A stretch of 64,000 bases of DNA from an uncultured Alphaproteobacteria bacterium (GTDB lineage: Bacteria > Pseudomonadota > Alphaproteobacteria > GCA-2731375): assembly GCA_951812805.1 (NCBI GenBank), contig CATOSZ010000003.1, forward strand, positions 2,342,099-2,406,098, read 5' to 3'. The notes under the pieces are model-generated. The model saw only the letters and a program-made list of their open reading frames with translations, had not been told where the DNA came from and did no database searches. The position numbers and the translations under genes are program-made. Shown piece after piece: positions 44,962 through 54,930 of the stretch; position 1 is the stretch's first letter, and each line of letters opens with the position of its first letter.

Positions 44962-45012
44962 CGTTTCGACCAAAACTTTTGTTAAACTTAGCCGCTAATT
45001 TCGGTCGAAACG
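44962..45012. promoter_or_regulatory. 10-bp inverted repeat upstream of the unknown gene, possible operator
   Basis: CGTTTCGACC (44962-44971) and its exact complement GGTCGAAACG (45003-45012) flank an AT-rich 31-bp spacer just upstream of the minus-strand unknown gene. The position suits a promoter/operator for that gene; the protein that binds, if any, is unknown. Confidence 0.4.
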
Positions 45013-45373
45013 ATAACCGCCAATCCGCACTGAACGGCCTCGGATAAGGAGGCAGTTTAGCCGAGGCCGTGGCGATCGGAAACAGAAACCATCGAAGATG
45101 CCGGCGTCAGGCTCGGCGGAAAATCATGGCGACAAGGCGACAAGGCGACTGAACGCCGGTTCGTCTGCTTTCATCAGGTTGGGACTTTTCGCATGGCGCC
45201 GGGACCAACCCGAGCATGCCTGATTTCAACACTCTCACCCAAGGTCGCGGAAATCGTCCCACCACCCGCACGCCACCGCGACAATCCGCCCGTTGACAGA
45301 CGCCGCCGACAATCGAATATTCCGCCTCGCGGCGCCGAATGCTGCACCGCATAATTCGAGGCGACGACACGTC
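45000..45373. other. Intergenic region upstream of serC
   Basis: About 370 bp without a supported gene. It contains half of the inverted repeat described at 44962-45012, a second perfect stem (ACGGCCTCGG at 45034-45043 and CCGAGGCCGT at 45061-45070, 17-nt loop), a short tandem GACAAGGC repeat near 45130, and the serC promoter candidate. Confidence 0.6.
45293..45321 (+). promoter_or_regulatory. Candidate sigma-70 promoter for serC-serA
   Basis: TTGACA at 45293-45298 and AATATT at 45316-45321 with 17-bp spacing, about 50 bp before the serC ATG. The -35 box is consensus and the -10 box is a partial match. Confidence 0.45.
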
Positions 45374-46552
45374 ATGACCAGCCCCAATGCCCGGCCGCAG
45401 GAACGGCCGGCGAGACCGCATTTTTCCTCCGGCCCCTGCGCCAAGCGGCCTGGCTGGACGCCGGACGTGCTGGGCGACGCCCTGCTCGGCCGTTCGCACC
45501 GTTCCGCCCCCGGCAAGGCACGGATTTCCGAGGCGCTGGCCCGGACCCGCACGCTGCTGGAACTGCCGGACAGCCACCGGGTGGCGATCGTGCCGGCCTC
45601 CGATACGGGCGCGGTCGAACTCTCGCTCTGGTCCCTGTTGGGTGCGCGCGGCGTCGAAATCCTGGCCTGGGAGAGTTTCGGCCAGGGCTGGGTGACCGAC
45701 GTGGTGAAACAGCTGCGCATCGAGGACGTGCTCGTGCGCGCGGCCGATTACGGCGCGCTGCCGGATTTGGCGGCGACGGACTTCGCGCGCGACGTCGTCT
45801 TCTGCTGGAACGGCACGACCTCGGGCGTGAAGGTGCCCGACGGGGCGTGGATCGCCGACGACCGGGAGGGGCTGGTGATCGCCGACGCCACCTCCGCCGC
45901 CTTCGCCATGCCGTTGCCTTGGGACAAGCTCGATGTCGCCACCTTCTCCTGGCAGAAGGTGCTGGGGGGCGAGGCGCAGCACGGCATGCTGGTGCTCGGG
46001 CCCCGGGCGGTGGAACGGCTGGAGACGCACACCCCGCCCTGGCCGCTGCCGAAGCTGTTCCGCCTGGTGAAGGGCGGCAAGCTGGATGCCTCCCTGTTCG
46101 ACGGCGGCGCCATCAACACGCCGTCCTTGTTGTGCCTGGAAGACTATCTTGACGCCTTGAAGTGGGCCGAGGGCTTGGGGGGACTGTCGGCGCTGCTCGG
46201 ACGGTGCCGGGCCAACCTGGCGGCGTTGGAGGACTGGGTGGCGAAGACGCCGTGGATCGATTTCCTCGCCGCCGATTCGGCGACGCGCTCGGAAACCTCG
46301 ATCTGCCTGTCGATCACCGATCCCTGGTTCCGGGACCTGCCGGCGGGCGAGCAGGCCGCCTTCACCAAGGCCATGGCCGGCCTGCTGGAGGACGAGGGCG
46401 TCGCCTTCGACATCAACGGTTACCGCGACGCGCCGCCGGGCCTGCGCATCTGGGGCGGTGCTACGGTCGAAGCCGCCGACATGGCCCGCCTGCCGGCCTG
46501 GCTGGAATGGGCCTTCGCCGAGACCCTCGCCGCCCGCCGCACCGCCGCCTGA
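45374..46552 (+). CDS. serC: Phosphoserine aminotransferase
   Basis: A 392-aa class V PLP aminotransferase that makes O-phosphoserine from 3-phosphohydroxypyruvate and glutamate. The [13 protein letters not shown] opening, [32 protein letters not shown] and the PLP lysine in [15 protein letters not shown] are typical of the alphaproteobacterial subgroup. ATG at 45374 begins the native sequence. It is followed 16 nt later by serA, so the first two serine enzymes are coupled. Confidence 0.93.
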   Translation: MTSPNARPQERPARPHFSSGPCAKRPGWTPDVLGDALLGRSHRSAPGKARISEALARTRTLLELPDSHRVAIVPASDTGAVELSLWSLLGARGVEILAWESFGQGWVTDVVKQLRIEDVLVRAADYGALPDLAATDFARDVVFCWNGTTSGVKVPDGAWIADDREGLVIADATSAAFAMPLPWDKLDVATFSWQKVLGGEAQHGMLVLGPRAVERLETHTPPWPLPKLFRLVKGGKLDASLFDGGAINTPSLLCLEDYLDALKWAEGLGGLSALLGRCRANLAALEDWVAKTPWIDFLAADSATRSETSICLSITDPWFRDLPAGEQAAFTKAMAGLLEDEGVAFDINGYRDAPPGLRIWGGATVEAADMARLPAWLEWAFAETLAARRTAA

Positions 46553-46568
46553 ATTCGGAGACATCGAG

Positions 46569-48146
46569 ATGCCCAAGGTTCTGATCGCCGACAAGATGAG
46601 TCCGCGCGCCGGCGAGATCTTCCGCGAGCGCGGCCTGGAGGTGGACGAGCGTACCGGCATGGCGCCGGCGGAGCTGCTGGAGGCGATCGGTGCCTACGAC
46701 GGCCTCGCCATCCGCTCCGCCACCAAGGTAACGCCCGAGGTGTTGGCCCGGGCGGACAGCCTGAAGGTGATCGGGCGGGCCGGCATCGGTGTCGACAATG
46801 TCGACGTGCCGGCGGCGACCCAGGCCGGCGTCTGCGTCATGAACACGCCCTTCGGCAACGCCATTACCACGGCGGAGCACGCAATCGCCCTGATGTTCGC
46901 GCTCGCCCGCCAGATCGCCGCCGCCGACCGCTCGACCCAGGCCGGCAAGTGGGAAAAGAACGCCTTCATGGGCATGGAGCTCTATGGCAAGACGCTCGGC
47001 ATCGTCGGCTGCGGTAACATCGGCGCCATCGTCGCCGACCGGGCGCTCGGCCTGCGCATGCGGGCCGTCGCCTTCGATCCCTATCTCTCGGCCGAGCGGG
47101 CACTCGAGATCGGCGTCGAGAAGGTCGAGTTCGACGACCTGCTGGCCCGCGCGGACATCATCACCCTGCACACGCCCTTGACCGAAGGCACGCAAGGCCT
47201 GTTCGATGCCGCGGCGCTCGCCAAGACAAAGCCCGGCGTCCGCCTGATCAACTGCGCGCGCGGCGGCCTGGTGGTCGAGGCGGACCTGCGCGCGGCCCTC
47301 GATTCCGGCCATGTCGCCGGCGCCGCCTTCGACGTCTTCGTCGAGGAGCCGGCGCGGGAGAACCCCCTCTTCGGGCATCCGAACGTGGTGGCGACACCGC
47401 ATCTCGGCGCGGCGACCGAGGAGGCGCAGGAAAACGTCGCCCTGCAGGTGGCCGAGCAGATGAGCGATTTCCTGATCGACGGTGCGGTGACCAACGCCCT
47501 CAACATGGCCTCGGTCACGGCCGAGGAGGCACCGCGGCTGAAGCCCTATACCTCGCTTTCCGGTCTGCTGGGCGGCTTCGCCGGGCAACTGACCGAGTCG
47601 GCCGTCAAGTCGATCCACATCGAATACGAAGGCCATGTCGCCACCCTCAACACCCGGCCGCTCACGGCCATCGCCGTCGAGGGCCTGTTGAGCCCGCTGA
47701 TGGCCGGCATCAACATGGTGAACGCGCCTGTTATCGCGCGCGAGCGCAACATCGACATCCGCGAGACCAAGAACGAACGGCGTGGCGACTATCTGACGCT
47801 GATGCGCCTCACCGTGACGACGGAGCGGCAGGTCCGCTCCGTCTCCGGCACCCTCTTCGCCGACCGCCGGCCGCGCCTGACCGAGGTCAAGGGCATCCCT
47901 CTGGAGGCGGAGCTGGCACCGCACATGCTTTATGTCACCAATCACGACCGCCCCGGTTTCATCGGCGCGCTCGGCACCACGCTCGGCGATGCGGGCGTCA
48001 ACATCGGCACCTTCCATCTCGGCCGGGCGGACGCGGGGGGCGATGCCATCGCGCTGGTCGCCGTGGACGAGGCGGTGGCGCCCGAGGTGCTGGAGCGGGT
48101 GCGCGCCCTGCCCCATGTCGTGCAGGTCAAGGCGCTGGCCTTTTAA
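46569..48146 (+). CDS. serA: D-3-phosphoglycerate dehydrogenase
   Basis: A 525-aa long-form SerA that oxidises 3-phosphoglycerate to 3-phosphohydroxypyruvate, the committed step to serine. The NAD-binding [16 protein letters not shown], catalytic [12 protein letters not shown] in [12 protein letters not shown] and H in [12 protein letters not shown] are visible. After ~320 there is an intervening (ASB) domain and a C-terminal ACT domain ([27 protein letters not shown]) that may give serine feedback control. It overlaps the upstream-most hisZ ATG by 1 nt. Confidence 0.95.
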   Translation: MPKVLIADKMSPRAGEIFRERGLEVDERTGMAPAELLEAIGAYDGLAIRSATKVTPEVLARADSLKVIGRAGIGVDNVDVPAATQAGVCVMNTPFGNAITTAEHAIALMFALARQIAAADRSTQAGKWEKNAFMGMELYGKTLGIVGCGNIGAIVADRALGLRMRAVAFDPYLSAERALEIGVEKVEFDDLLARADIITLHTPLTEGTQGLFDAAALAKTKPGVRLINCARGGLVVEADLRAALDSGHVAGAAFDVFVEEPARENPLFGHPNVVATPHLGAATEEAQENVALQVAEQMSDFLIDGAVTNALNMASVTAEEAPRLKPYTSLSGLLGGFAGQLTESAVKSIHIEYEGHVATLNTRPLTAIAVEGLLSPLMAGINMVNAPVIARERNIDIRETKNERRGDYLTLMRLTVTTERQVRSVSGTLFADRRPRLTEVKGIPLEAELAPHMLYVTNHDRPGFIGALGTTLGDAGVNIGTFHLGRADAGGDAIALVAVDEAVAPEVLERVRALPHVVQVKALAF

Positions 48147-48211
48147 TGCGCACGCCTCTCGACAGCGCTGCCATGTCGCCGGCGACGACGGTGCGATACA
48201 CTGCCGCCGCC

Positions 48212-49360
48212 ATGACCGATTCCGCCGATCTCGCCCTGTTGCCGGAGGGCCTGCGCGACGACCTGCCGCCGACGGCGGAGCGGGAGGCCGATATCGTCGG
48301 CCGCCTGATCGCCGGCTTTCAGGGCCATGGCTACGAGCGGGTGAAACCGCCGCTGGTCGAGTTCGAGGAAAGCCTGCTGGTCGGCCCGGGTGCCGGCATC
48401 TCGCGCCACATGTTCCGCCTGATGGATCCGGTGAGCCAGCGGATGATGGGCCTGCGGGCCGACATGACGACCCAGGTCGCCCGCATCGCCGCCACGCGCC
48501 TAGCCCATACCGCGCGGCCGCTGCGGCTCTGTTATGCCGGCCAGGTGCTCAGGATCCGGGGCAGCCAGCTGCGCCCGGAACGCCAGTTCACCCAGGCCGG
48601 CGCCGAATTGATCGGCGTCGATTCCGTCGCCGCCGATGCCGAGATGGTCCGCCTGGCCGCCACCGTCATGGCCGAGGTCGGGGTCGGCGAGCTCACCATC
48701 GATCTCACCGTGCCGGCCCTGGTGCCAATGGTCTGCGCGGACCTCGGCCTCGACGAGACGGCCGCGGCGATGGCGCGCAAGGCGCTCGACCAGCGCGACG
48801 CGCCGGCACTCATCGGCCTGGCGGCGACGGCGCGCGACCGCCTCAAAAGCCTGATCGACGCGGCCGGCCCGACGGAGGCGGCGCTGACCGCGCTGGCCGA
48901 CGTGCCGCTGCCGGCGGCGGGCCGGGCGCTGCTCGACCGGGTGGCGGCGCTGGTCGCGGACCTCAGCGCCGAGGGGGGCTCTGGGGGAGACTTCGCGCTC
49001 ACCCTCGATCCGGGGGAAAGCCGGGGCTTCGAATATCAGAGTGGCATCAGCTTCGCGCTCCTGGCGTTGGGGGTCCGGGGCGAGCTCGGCCGCGGCGGGC
49101 GCTATACCCTCTCGAACGGCGAGACCGCGACCGGCTTCTCGCTCTATCTCGACAGCCTGCTGCGCGCCGTACCGGCCCCCGAGGCGGTCCCGCGCCTGTT
49201 CCTGCCGCGCGGACAGGCGGCCGCCGCGGCCGGGCTTCGCCGTCAGGGCTGGCGCGTGGTCGGCGATCTCGCCGAAGGTGGCGAGGCGGAGGCCGAGGCC
49301 CGGCGTCTCGGCTGCACGCATATTTTCGAACAAGGGACGCCGCGCCCGCTGTCCCGCTAG
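48212..49360 (+). CDS. hisZ: ATP phosphoribosyltransferase regulatory subunit HisZ
   Basis: A 382-aa histidyl-tRNA-synthetase paralog that activates short-form HisG in histidine biosynthesis. [45 protein letters not shown] and [12 protein letters not shown] are characteristic, and the anticodon-binding domain is missing as expected. In-frame ATGs at 48146, 48173 and 48212 exist; 48212 gives the usual N-terminus but lacks a clear ribosome site, so coupling from 48146, which overlaps the serA stop, is possible. hisZ-purA is a common alphaproteobacterial pair. Confidence 0.9.
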   Translation: MTDSADLALLPEGLRDDLPPTAEREADIVGRLIAGFQGHGYERVKPPLVEFEESLLVGPGAGISRHMFRLMDPVSQRMMGLRADMTTQVARIAATRLAHTARPLRLCYAGQVLRIRGSQLRPERQFTQAGAELIGVDSVAADAEMVRLAATVMAEVGVGELTIDLTVPALVPMVCADLGLDETAAAMARKALDQRDAPALIGLAATARDRLKSLIDAAGPTEAALTALADVPLPAAGRALLDRVAALVADLSAEGGSGGDFALTLDPGESRGFEYQSGISFALLALGVRGELGRGGRYTLSNGETATGFSLYLDSLLRAVPAPEAVPRLFLPRGQAAAAAGLRRQGWRVVGDLAEGGEAEAEARRLGCTHIFEQGTPRPLSR

Positions 49361-49398
49361 GGGGAGGCGCGCGCGGGAACGAGGAGGAGGCAACTCCG

Positions 49399-50691
49399 AT
49401 GGCCAATGTCGCCGTGATCGGCTCCCAGTGGGGCGATGAAGGCAAGGGCAAGATCGTCGACTGGCTCTCCAACCGGGCCGACGTGGTGGTGCGTTTTCAG
49501 GGCGGCCACAACGCCGGCCACACCCTGGTGATCGACGGCCATGTCTACAAACTCTCACTACTACCCTCCGGCATCGTCAGGCCCGGCAAGCTGTCGATCA
49601 TCGGCGGCGGAGTCGTCGTCGACCCCTGGGCCCTGCTGGACGAGATCGAGGCGGTGCGGGCCGAGGGGGTCGAGGTCGGGCCGGACAATCTGCACATCGC
49701 CCACAACGCCAGCCTCATCCTGCCGCTGCACGGCGAACTCGACGTCATGCGGGAAGAGGCCAACACCGGCAAGCCGATCGGCACGACCCGGCGCGGCATC
49801 GGCCCGGCCTACGAGGACCGGGTGGGGCGCCGGGCCATTCGGATCTGCGACCTGCAGGATCCCGCGGACCTGCCCTCCAAGATCGACAACCTGCTGCTGC
49901 ACCACAACGCGCTGCGTCGCGGCCTCGGCCGCGCGGAGGTCGACGGCGATGCGCTGATCGCCCAGCTGACGGCGATCGCCGAGCGGATCACCCCCTACAG
50001 CCGGGTCGTCTGGCGCGATCTCGAGCAGGCACGACAGGCCGGCAAGCGCATCCTGTTCGAGGGCGCGCAGGGCATCATGCTGGACGTCGATCACGGCACC
50101 TATCCCTATGTCACCTCCTCCAACACGGTCGGCGCCCAGGCCGCGGTCGGCAGCGGCATCGGCCCGGACGCGGTGAATTTCGTCCTCGGCATCACCAAGG
50201 CCTATACGACCCGCGTCGGCGAGGGCCCGTTCCCGACCGAACAGGCGAACGAGATCGGCCAGCACCTGGGCGAGCGCGGCCACGAGTTCGGCACGGTCAC
50301 CGGCCGGGCGCGGCGCTGCGGCTGGTTCGACGCGGTGATGGTCCGCCAGGCGGCCCGCGTCTCCGGCATGCACGGCATCGCGCTCACCAAGCTCGACGTG
50401 CTGGACGGGATGGACGAGCTGCGGGTCTGCACCGGCTATACGCTCGACGGCCAACCGATCGACTACCTGCCGGCCGACAGCGTCAAACAGGGCCGGGTCG
50501 AACCGATCTACGAAACCCTGGAAGGCTGGAGCGAGAGCACCCAATCCGCCCGCCGCTTCGCCGACCTGCCGGCGACGGCGATCAAATACATCGTCCGCAT
50601 CGAGGAACTGATCGGCGTCCGCGTCGCCCTGCTGTCGACCAGCCCGGAACGCGAGGACACGATCCTGGTCCGCGATCCGTTCGTGGATTGA
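49399..50691 (+). CDS. purA: Adenylosuccinate synthetase
   Basis: A 430-aa GTP-dependent ligase joining IMP and aspartate, the first committed step to AMP. Seen: [17 protein letters not shown] with the phosphate loop, [53 protein letters not shown] and [16 protein letters not shown] at 49399 follows GAGGAGGAGG. It follows hisZ by 38 nt and ends the serC-serA-hisZ-purA run. Confidence 0.96.
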   Translation: MANVAVIGSQWGDEGKGKIVDWLSNRADVVVRFQGGHNAGHTLVIDGHVYKLSLLPSGIVRPGKLSIIGGGVVVDPWALLDEIEAVRAEGVEVGPDNLHIAHNASLILPLHGELDVMREEANTGKPIGTTRRGIGPAYEDRVGRRAIRICDLQDPADLPSKIDNLLLHHNALRRGLGRAEVDGDALIAQLTAIAERITPYSRVVWRDLEQARQAGKRILFEGAQGIMLDVDHGTYPYVTSSNTVGAQAAVGSGIGPDAVNFVLGITKAYTTRVGEGPFPTEQANEIGQHLGERGHEFGTVTGRARRCGWFDAVMVRQAARVSGMHGIALTKLDVLDGMDELRVCTGYTLDGQPIDYLPADSVKQGRVEPIYETLEGWSESTQSARRFADLPATAIKYIVRIEELIGVRVALLSTSPEREDTILVRDPFVD

Positions 50692-50745
50692 GGCGCCGAT
50701 ATCCGCCGTGAACGACATGGGCAAACAGTAGCGCTCTCCCCACCG

Positions 50746-52554
50746 CTACTCGCCGGTGGCGATCCGGGCTAGAGACTGGGCGCGTTTCGAAGCCGATGTC
50801 AGGTGAAAGGCTTCGGTTATCGCCATCTCTCGCAGACGGTTCGCCTGCTCCCGCGCGCCGTGCTCATCCAACATGACCGAGAGCCGATGCAGGAGATGGA
50901 TCCGCTCGGTTCCTGGCCGCATGTCGCGTGCCATCGCGAGGGCGCTCGTCGAATCGCCATTTCGCGCAAGGTGCATTGCGACCTCCACTGCGAGGCGGCG
51001 GGCAACCACCGCATCTTCGATTTCGGTGGCCAGGCGGCTCGCGGCAATCGGATCATCCAGCTTGAGATGTCGCATTGCGATGAGCGAAATCTGCAGATCC
51101 CTGCTTTGGCCCGAAGGCATTGCCAACGCCGCTTCAGAGGAAGACGAAAGTACCTGTCGAGCACTGTCGTTGTCGGCCCAGAGGTCGAACAGACGCACGA
51201 AGAACTGCGAACGATCCGAGGGGCCCTCGATCTCTTCGGCCGCGATTCGGGCCAGGCCGAGTAGATGTTGCGGGTCCACCATTCCCCGCCGTGCCGCGAC
51301 ACGGGCCGCCCGGAGCAGGCGCGCCGCCCGCTGCTCTGCGTCGGCGTCTCGCCGTGACGCGTCCAGCGCGAGCCCAACGTCGCCCAGGCGGATCCAGGCC
51401 ACCGTAATGCTTGTCCAGGCATTGTCCCGGCTACTCGGATGGTCGAGACCAGCGGCCAACATCTCGGCCCTGAAGAGCGATTCTCGAGCCTCGGTCATCG
51501 GGGTCACACTCTTCAGGGCGAGTGACACGAGGGCGCGAGTGCGCGCGGAAGCCTCGGCGATCCCATCCAAGGCGTCGACGAGGTCGTCGACCGGCTTCTC
51601 GGGAGGATATGCGACGATAACCTTCACCAAGGTCCGATCCCGGTGTCGGGGATGCACCGCCGCGGCGATCTGCAACGCGGGATCCAGAAAGCCTGCCCGC
51701 GACAAGGCCTCGGCAATCGTTGGCAGAGCCAAGCTATGCGCGTTCGGCTGGCGTGACGACAGTGCATCATCCGACGCGGCCACGAGAAGAGCGCGACATT
51801 TGTCGACAAGCCCCGCCGCGCACCAGATATGCCCAATCTGGTTCAAAGCGGAAGCCCTGCTGGCCACGCTTTCGACAGACCATGCTGCGCTCTCGGCCAA
51901 CATGAGCAATTTCCGCCAACCGGCGCGACCGCCGTTCCGGCGCGCGGCGGCTATCTGCGCAAATGAGGTGGCACGGGACCACGCAAATTCGATGCTACGG
52001 GCGATCAAAACTGCGACGCCCTCCCTGGCGTCACCTTGGAGTGCTGAGGCGATAGTGGCGAGCGTATCACCTCGGACGCCTTCATCCTCTATGCCTCGCG
52101 CAACGCTGAGCGCCGACGTCAGATCGCCGAATTGGAGAAAGCGGCTCGCAATGTCGCGCTGGCGTTCTTCTCGGTAATTTATCCGCTTCCCCTGCCGAAT
52201 ATCGTGGAGCGCCCGGCCATACATCTCCCGGACGGCGTCCATGTTGCCGACGACCGCCCAGGCGCCGCCGATCATCTTGTAGCTGTCGGCGCGCACGCGA
52301 TCGTTACCAATGGCGGCCGCGCTGTCAGCCGCATGCCGCAAAAGACATTCTGCGTCGGGATGGTGCTCGCAGGGATGACGCATTTGCGACGTATCCCAAG
52401 GGGGCGCTACGTCGCTCCAGGGCGGTTCGGGATCATTGCTCAACGACAGCGAAAACGCCGGCACAGATACCGCAAGGAGAAAGCAGAGAAACCAGGATGC
52501 TGCACTGATGGGAACGAGGTACTTCGCGGGGAAGTTTGGCAAAGAAGAGTGCAT
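50746..52554 (-). CDS. Secreted helical-repeat (TPR-like) protein, unknown function (602 aa)
   Basis: An N-terminal signal peptide or anchor (KYLVPISAASWFLCFLLAVSVPAFS) is followed by an almost wholly helical protein with degenerate TPR-like repeats: DLTSALSVARGIEDEGVRGDTLATIASAL, DPALQIAAAVHPRHRDRTL, DVGLALDASRRDADAEQRAARLLRAARVAARRG, DPIAASRLATEIEDAVVARRLAVEVAMHLARNG. Repeats of this A-x-x-x-A-R-x-I-x-D type occur in uncharacterised proteobacterial proteins. Two cysteines lie in HPCEHHPDAECLLRH soon after the signal. ATG at 52554 is chosen because GGAGG lies 9 nt upstream; another ATG at 52584 is in frame. It converges on purA. Confidence 0.65.
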   Translation of the reverse strand: MHSSLPNFPAKYLVPISAASWFLCFLLAVSVPAFSLSLSNDPEPPWSDVAPPWDTSQMRHPCEHHPDAECLLRHAADSAAAIGNDRVRADSYKMIGGAWAVVGNMDAVREMYGRALHDIRQGKRINYREERQRDIASRFLQFGDLTSALSVARGIEDEGVRGDTLATIASALQGDAREGVAVLIARSIEFAWSRATSFAQIAAARRNGGRAGWRKLLMLAESAAWSVESVASRASALNQIGHIWCAAGLVDKCRALLVAASDDALSSRQPNAHSLALPTIAEALSRAGFLDPALQIAAAVHPRHRDRTLVKVIVAYPPEKPVDDLVDALDGIAEASARTRALVSLALKSVTPMTEARESLFRAEMLAAGLDHPSSRDNAWTSITVAWIRLGDVGLALDASRRDADAEQRAARLLRAARVAARRGMVDPQHLLGLARIAAEEIEGPSDRSQFFVRLFDLWADNDSARQVLSSSSEAALAMPSGQSRDLQISLIAMRHLKLDDPIAASRLATEIEDAVVARRLAVEVAMHLARNGDSTSALAMARDMRPGTERIHLLHRLSVMLDEHGAREQANRLREMAITEAFHLTSASKRAQSLARIATGE

Positions 52555-52789
52555 TACCGTCGCCCTCCATGAACTGAAGGCCAATCGATAGACGCGAATT
52601 TAGGCGATTTTATGTTTTCTTTTTCGGGTCCGGCTTTCGAGGCTCATGCGGGATTTCCCGGCGCCGGGACTTACCGACCCAGCCGTCGATCTACCAGTCC
52701 AACAGACGGAGAGCGGAGACATCGTCCAACCACCCAAGTTACCCGTCGTTAACCATGTCTTAGGCCCCGCCGGCCTTTAATCGTCGGCG

Positions 52790-54340
52790 ATGATGCAGCA
52801 ACCGGCCACCAGAGATACGGGCGATGTCGAGCGGCGGCTGCGCGCGCGGCTCGCCCGGGATCCCGACGACGATCGCGCCCATCTCGATCTCACCCTCTGG
52901 CTGATCGAGCGGGGCCGCGGCGTGCCCGAGGAATTGGAACGCTCGCTCGAACGGCTGTGCGCTCGCTTTCCCGGCGTGCCGCGGCTGAGCGGGCTGCTCG
53001 GCCATGTGCGGGCCGGCCTGATGAAGTTCGAGGCCGCAGCCGAGGCTTTCGAGGCGGAGCTGGCGCTGGCGCCGGAGGACGGAGCGATCCGGTTGGCGCT
53101 CGGGCGGGCGCTGGCCCGCTCCTACGGGCGTTTCGAGGAAGCCGAGACGGCCTTCGAGGACGCGCTGGCGGCGGCGGACGGCGATGGTGAGGTACTCTGT
53201 GAGGTGGCCCGCTTCCAGTTCCAGGAAGGCCGCTTCGCCCGCACGATCGAGCTGGCGGCGCGGGGCCGTGAATTGAACCTGTCGGAATCGAGCCGTTGTC
53301 TGTTGTCCCTGATCGAAGGGCAGGCGTTGCGCGCGCTCAATCGCGACGACGGCGCCGAGGCCGCGTTCGAGGGCGCGCGGCGGGCGGCCGATCTGCTGAT
53401 CGATCATGGCGATACCCAGACCAAGCTGGTCGGCATCGCCCTGAAGGCCCGCGCCCTGCACGGGGCGGGTCGCGACGGTGAGGTGACCGCGCTCTATCAG
53501 GCCTTGGTCGAGCTGCTGCCCGTTTCGGCGGCGCATTACGATCCCGCGCGCTATCTGCCCGACACGCCCGGCCGTCTCGAACGTTTGCGCCGGCGCGTCG
53601 GCGGGCGCGACATCGTCGTGCTGCTACAGGGGCCCTCGCTGAAAGGGCTGGAAGCGGCGCGCGAACGGTTGCGCCCGCTCGACGTCCGCTTCGCCACGGT
53701 GAACAAGTTCGAGCCGGTCGTCGAACGTCTGCTGGCGCCGATTCGGCGCGAACTCGATATCCTGTTCACCGGCAATCCGGCGGAGCTGGCCGGCCGCTGG
53801 GCCGCCTATGAAGCTTATCTCGAGGCCGGCACAGGGCTGTTGATCACCTCCGACTATGCCGTCTCCGGCCTGCCGCGGGAGACCTCGGGGCCCGGCGCCT
53901 TCGTGCGCCGTTTCGATGCGTCCCTGCTGTATTTCTATTCCGACCGCCCGGTGCCGGCGCTCCCCACCGATCCCCTGCACGTCATGCCGGGAAATTCGCT
54001 CTCCGTGCTGCTGCCCCTCCTGGTCGCGGCGGCGCCCGGGCGGATCTTCCTTTTTGGTGCGGACGGCGGCGCGCCCGGAGACGAACACGAGGCCTATTTC
54101 GCGAAGACCGGCGGCGTCGCCGAGGCCTCGGCGCGGACCATCGCGGAGGTTCATCGCCGCCTCGCCAACGAAGCCTGGGACTGCGATCAGAACGTCGGCC
54201 TCTCGATGCGCACGATCGCCGTATTGCATGGCCTGCCCGTCCCCGAAGTCTATAACTGCTGCCCGGCCAGCAACCATCGCCTTTTTCCCCGGATCGACGT
54301 CGAGCAGGGCCTCGCCATGCTGGAGGCGGGACGATCGTGA
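52790..54340 (+). CDS. TPR protein with C-terminal MptE/DUF115-like (motility-associated glycosyltransferase-like) domain
   Basis: A 516-aa protein. The N-terminal ~260 residues are TPR-like (FEAAAEAFEAELALAPEDGAIRLALGRALARSYGRFEEAETAFEDAL). The C-terminal part from ~265 (GGRDIVVLLQGPSLKGL...FATVNKFEPVVERLL...DILFTGNPAE, and IFLFGADGGAPGDEHEAYF) resembles the DUF115/MptE-like fold found in Maf flagellin glycosyltransferase-like proteins. It overlaps the legB fragment by 4 nt, which supports a role in nonulosonic-acid (legionaminate/pseudaminate) decoration. Domain identity is from pattern memory and only moderately sure. Start ATG at 52790 or 52793. Confidence 0.65.
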   Translation: MMQQPATRDTGDVERRLRARLARDPDDDRAHLDLTLWLIERGRGVPEELERSLERLCARFPGVPRLSGLLGHVRAGLMKFEAAAEAFEAELALAPEDGAIRLALGRALARSYGRFEEAETAFEDALAAADGDGEVLCEVARFQFQEGRFARTIELAARGRELNLSESSRCLLSLIEGQALRALNRDDGAEAAFEGARRAADLLIDHGDTQTKLVGIALKARALHGAGRDGEVTALYQALVELLPVSAAHYDPARYLPDTPGRLERLRRRVGGRDIVVLLQGPSLKGLEAARERLRPLDVRFATVNKFEPVVERLLAPIRRELDILFTGNPAELAGRWAAYEAYLEAGTGLLITSDYAVSGLPRETSGPGAFVRRFDASLLYFYSDRPVPALPTDPLHVMPGNSLSVLLPLLVAAAPGRIFLFGADGGAPGDEHEAYFAKTGGVAEASARTIAEVHRRLANEAWDCDQNVGLSMRTIAVLHGLPVPEVYNCCPASNHRLFPRIDVEQGLAMLEAGRS

Positions 54341-54930
54341 AGGCACTGGTCACCGGCGCCGACGGCTTCATCGGCTCCCACCTGGTCGAACGCCTGGTCC
54401 GGGCCGGTCACCAGGTGCGCGCCATGGTCCTCTATGACGCGCGCGGCGGGGAAGGCTGGCTGGAGGCGATCGAACCCGGCGTGCGGAACAGCATCGAGGT
54501 CGTCGCCGGCGACGTGCGCGACGCGGATTGCGCCGAGGCGGCGCTGGCCGGCTGCGACACCGTGTTGCATCTGGCCGCCCTCATCGGCATTCCCTATTCC
54601 TACCGGGCGCCCGCCTCCTATGTGGACGTCAACGTCACCGGCAGCCTCAACCTGCTGAACGCGGCCCGGCGCCACGGGGTGCGCCGCTTCGTCCAGACCT
54701 CGACCAGCGAGGTCTACGGCACCGCCCGCTTCGTGCCGATCACGGAGGCCCATCCCCTGGCCGCGCAGTCGCCTTACGCCGCCAGCAAGATCGGGGCGGA
54801 CCAGATGGCGCTTTCCTACCAGGCGGCTTTCGACGTACCGGTCGTCGTCGCCCGCCCGTTCAATACCTACGGGCCACGCCAGTCGGCCCGCGCGGTCATC
54901 CCGACGGTGGTCGCGCAGATCGCCGCCGGC
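54337..54930 (+). pseudogene. legB: LegB-type NAD-dependent 4,6-dehydratase, truncated (198 codons)
   Basis: The N-terminal two-thirds of an extended-SDR nucleotide-sugar dehydratase. It has TGADGFIGSHLVERLV, HLAALIGIPYSY, the catalytic serine/threonine-tyrosine-lysine set (QTSTSEVYGTA; SPYAASKIGADQMA) and RPFNTYGPRQSARAVIPT, a pattern of the LegB family that starts legionaminic-acid synthesis from UDP- or GDP-GlcNAc. Similarity stops at ~QIAAG, where AT-rich sequence of a transposase-bearing element begins; 18 foreign residues follow before a stop. About 130 residues of the substrate-binding domain are missing. Confidence 0.8.

Noticed and set aside
47932..50691. A 919-codon plus-strand frame over serA end, hisZ and purA
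   Set aside because: Only the purA part is in the real frame; the N-terminal portion is an out-of-frame shadow of serA and hisZ.
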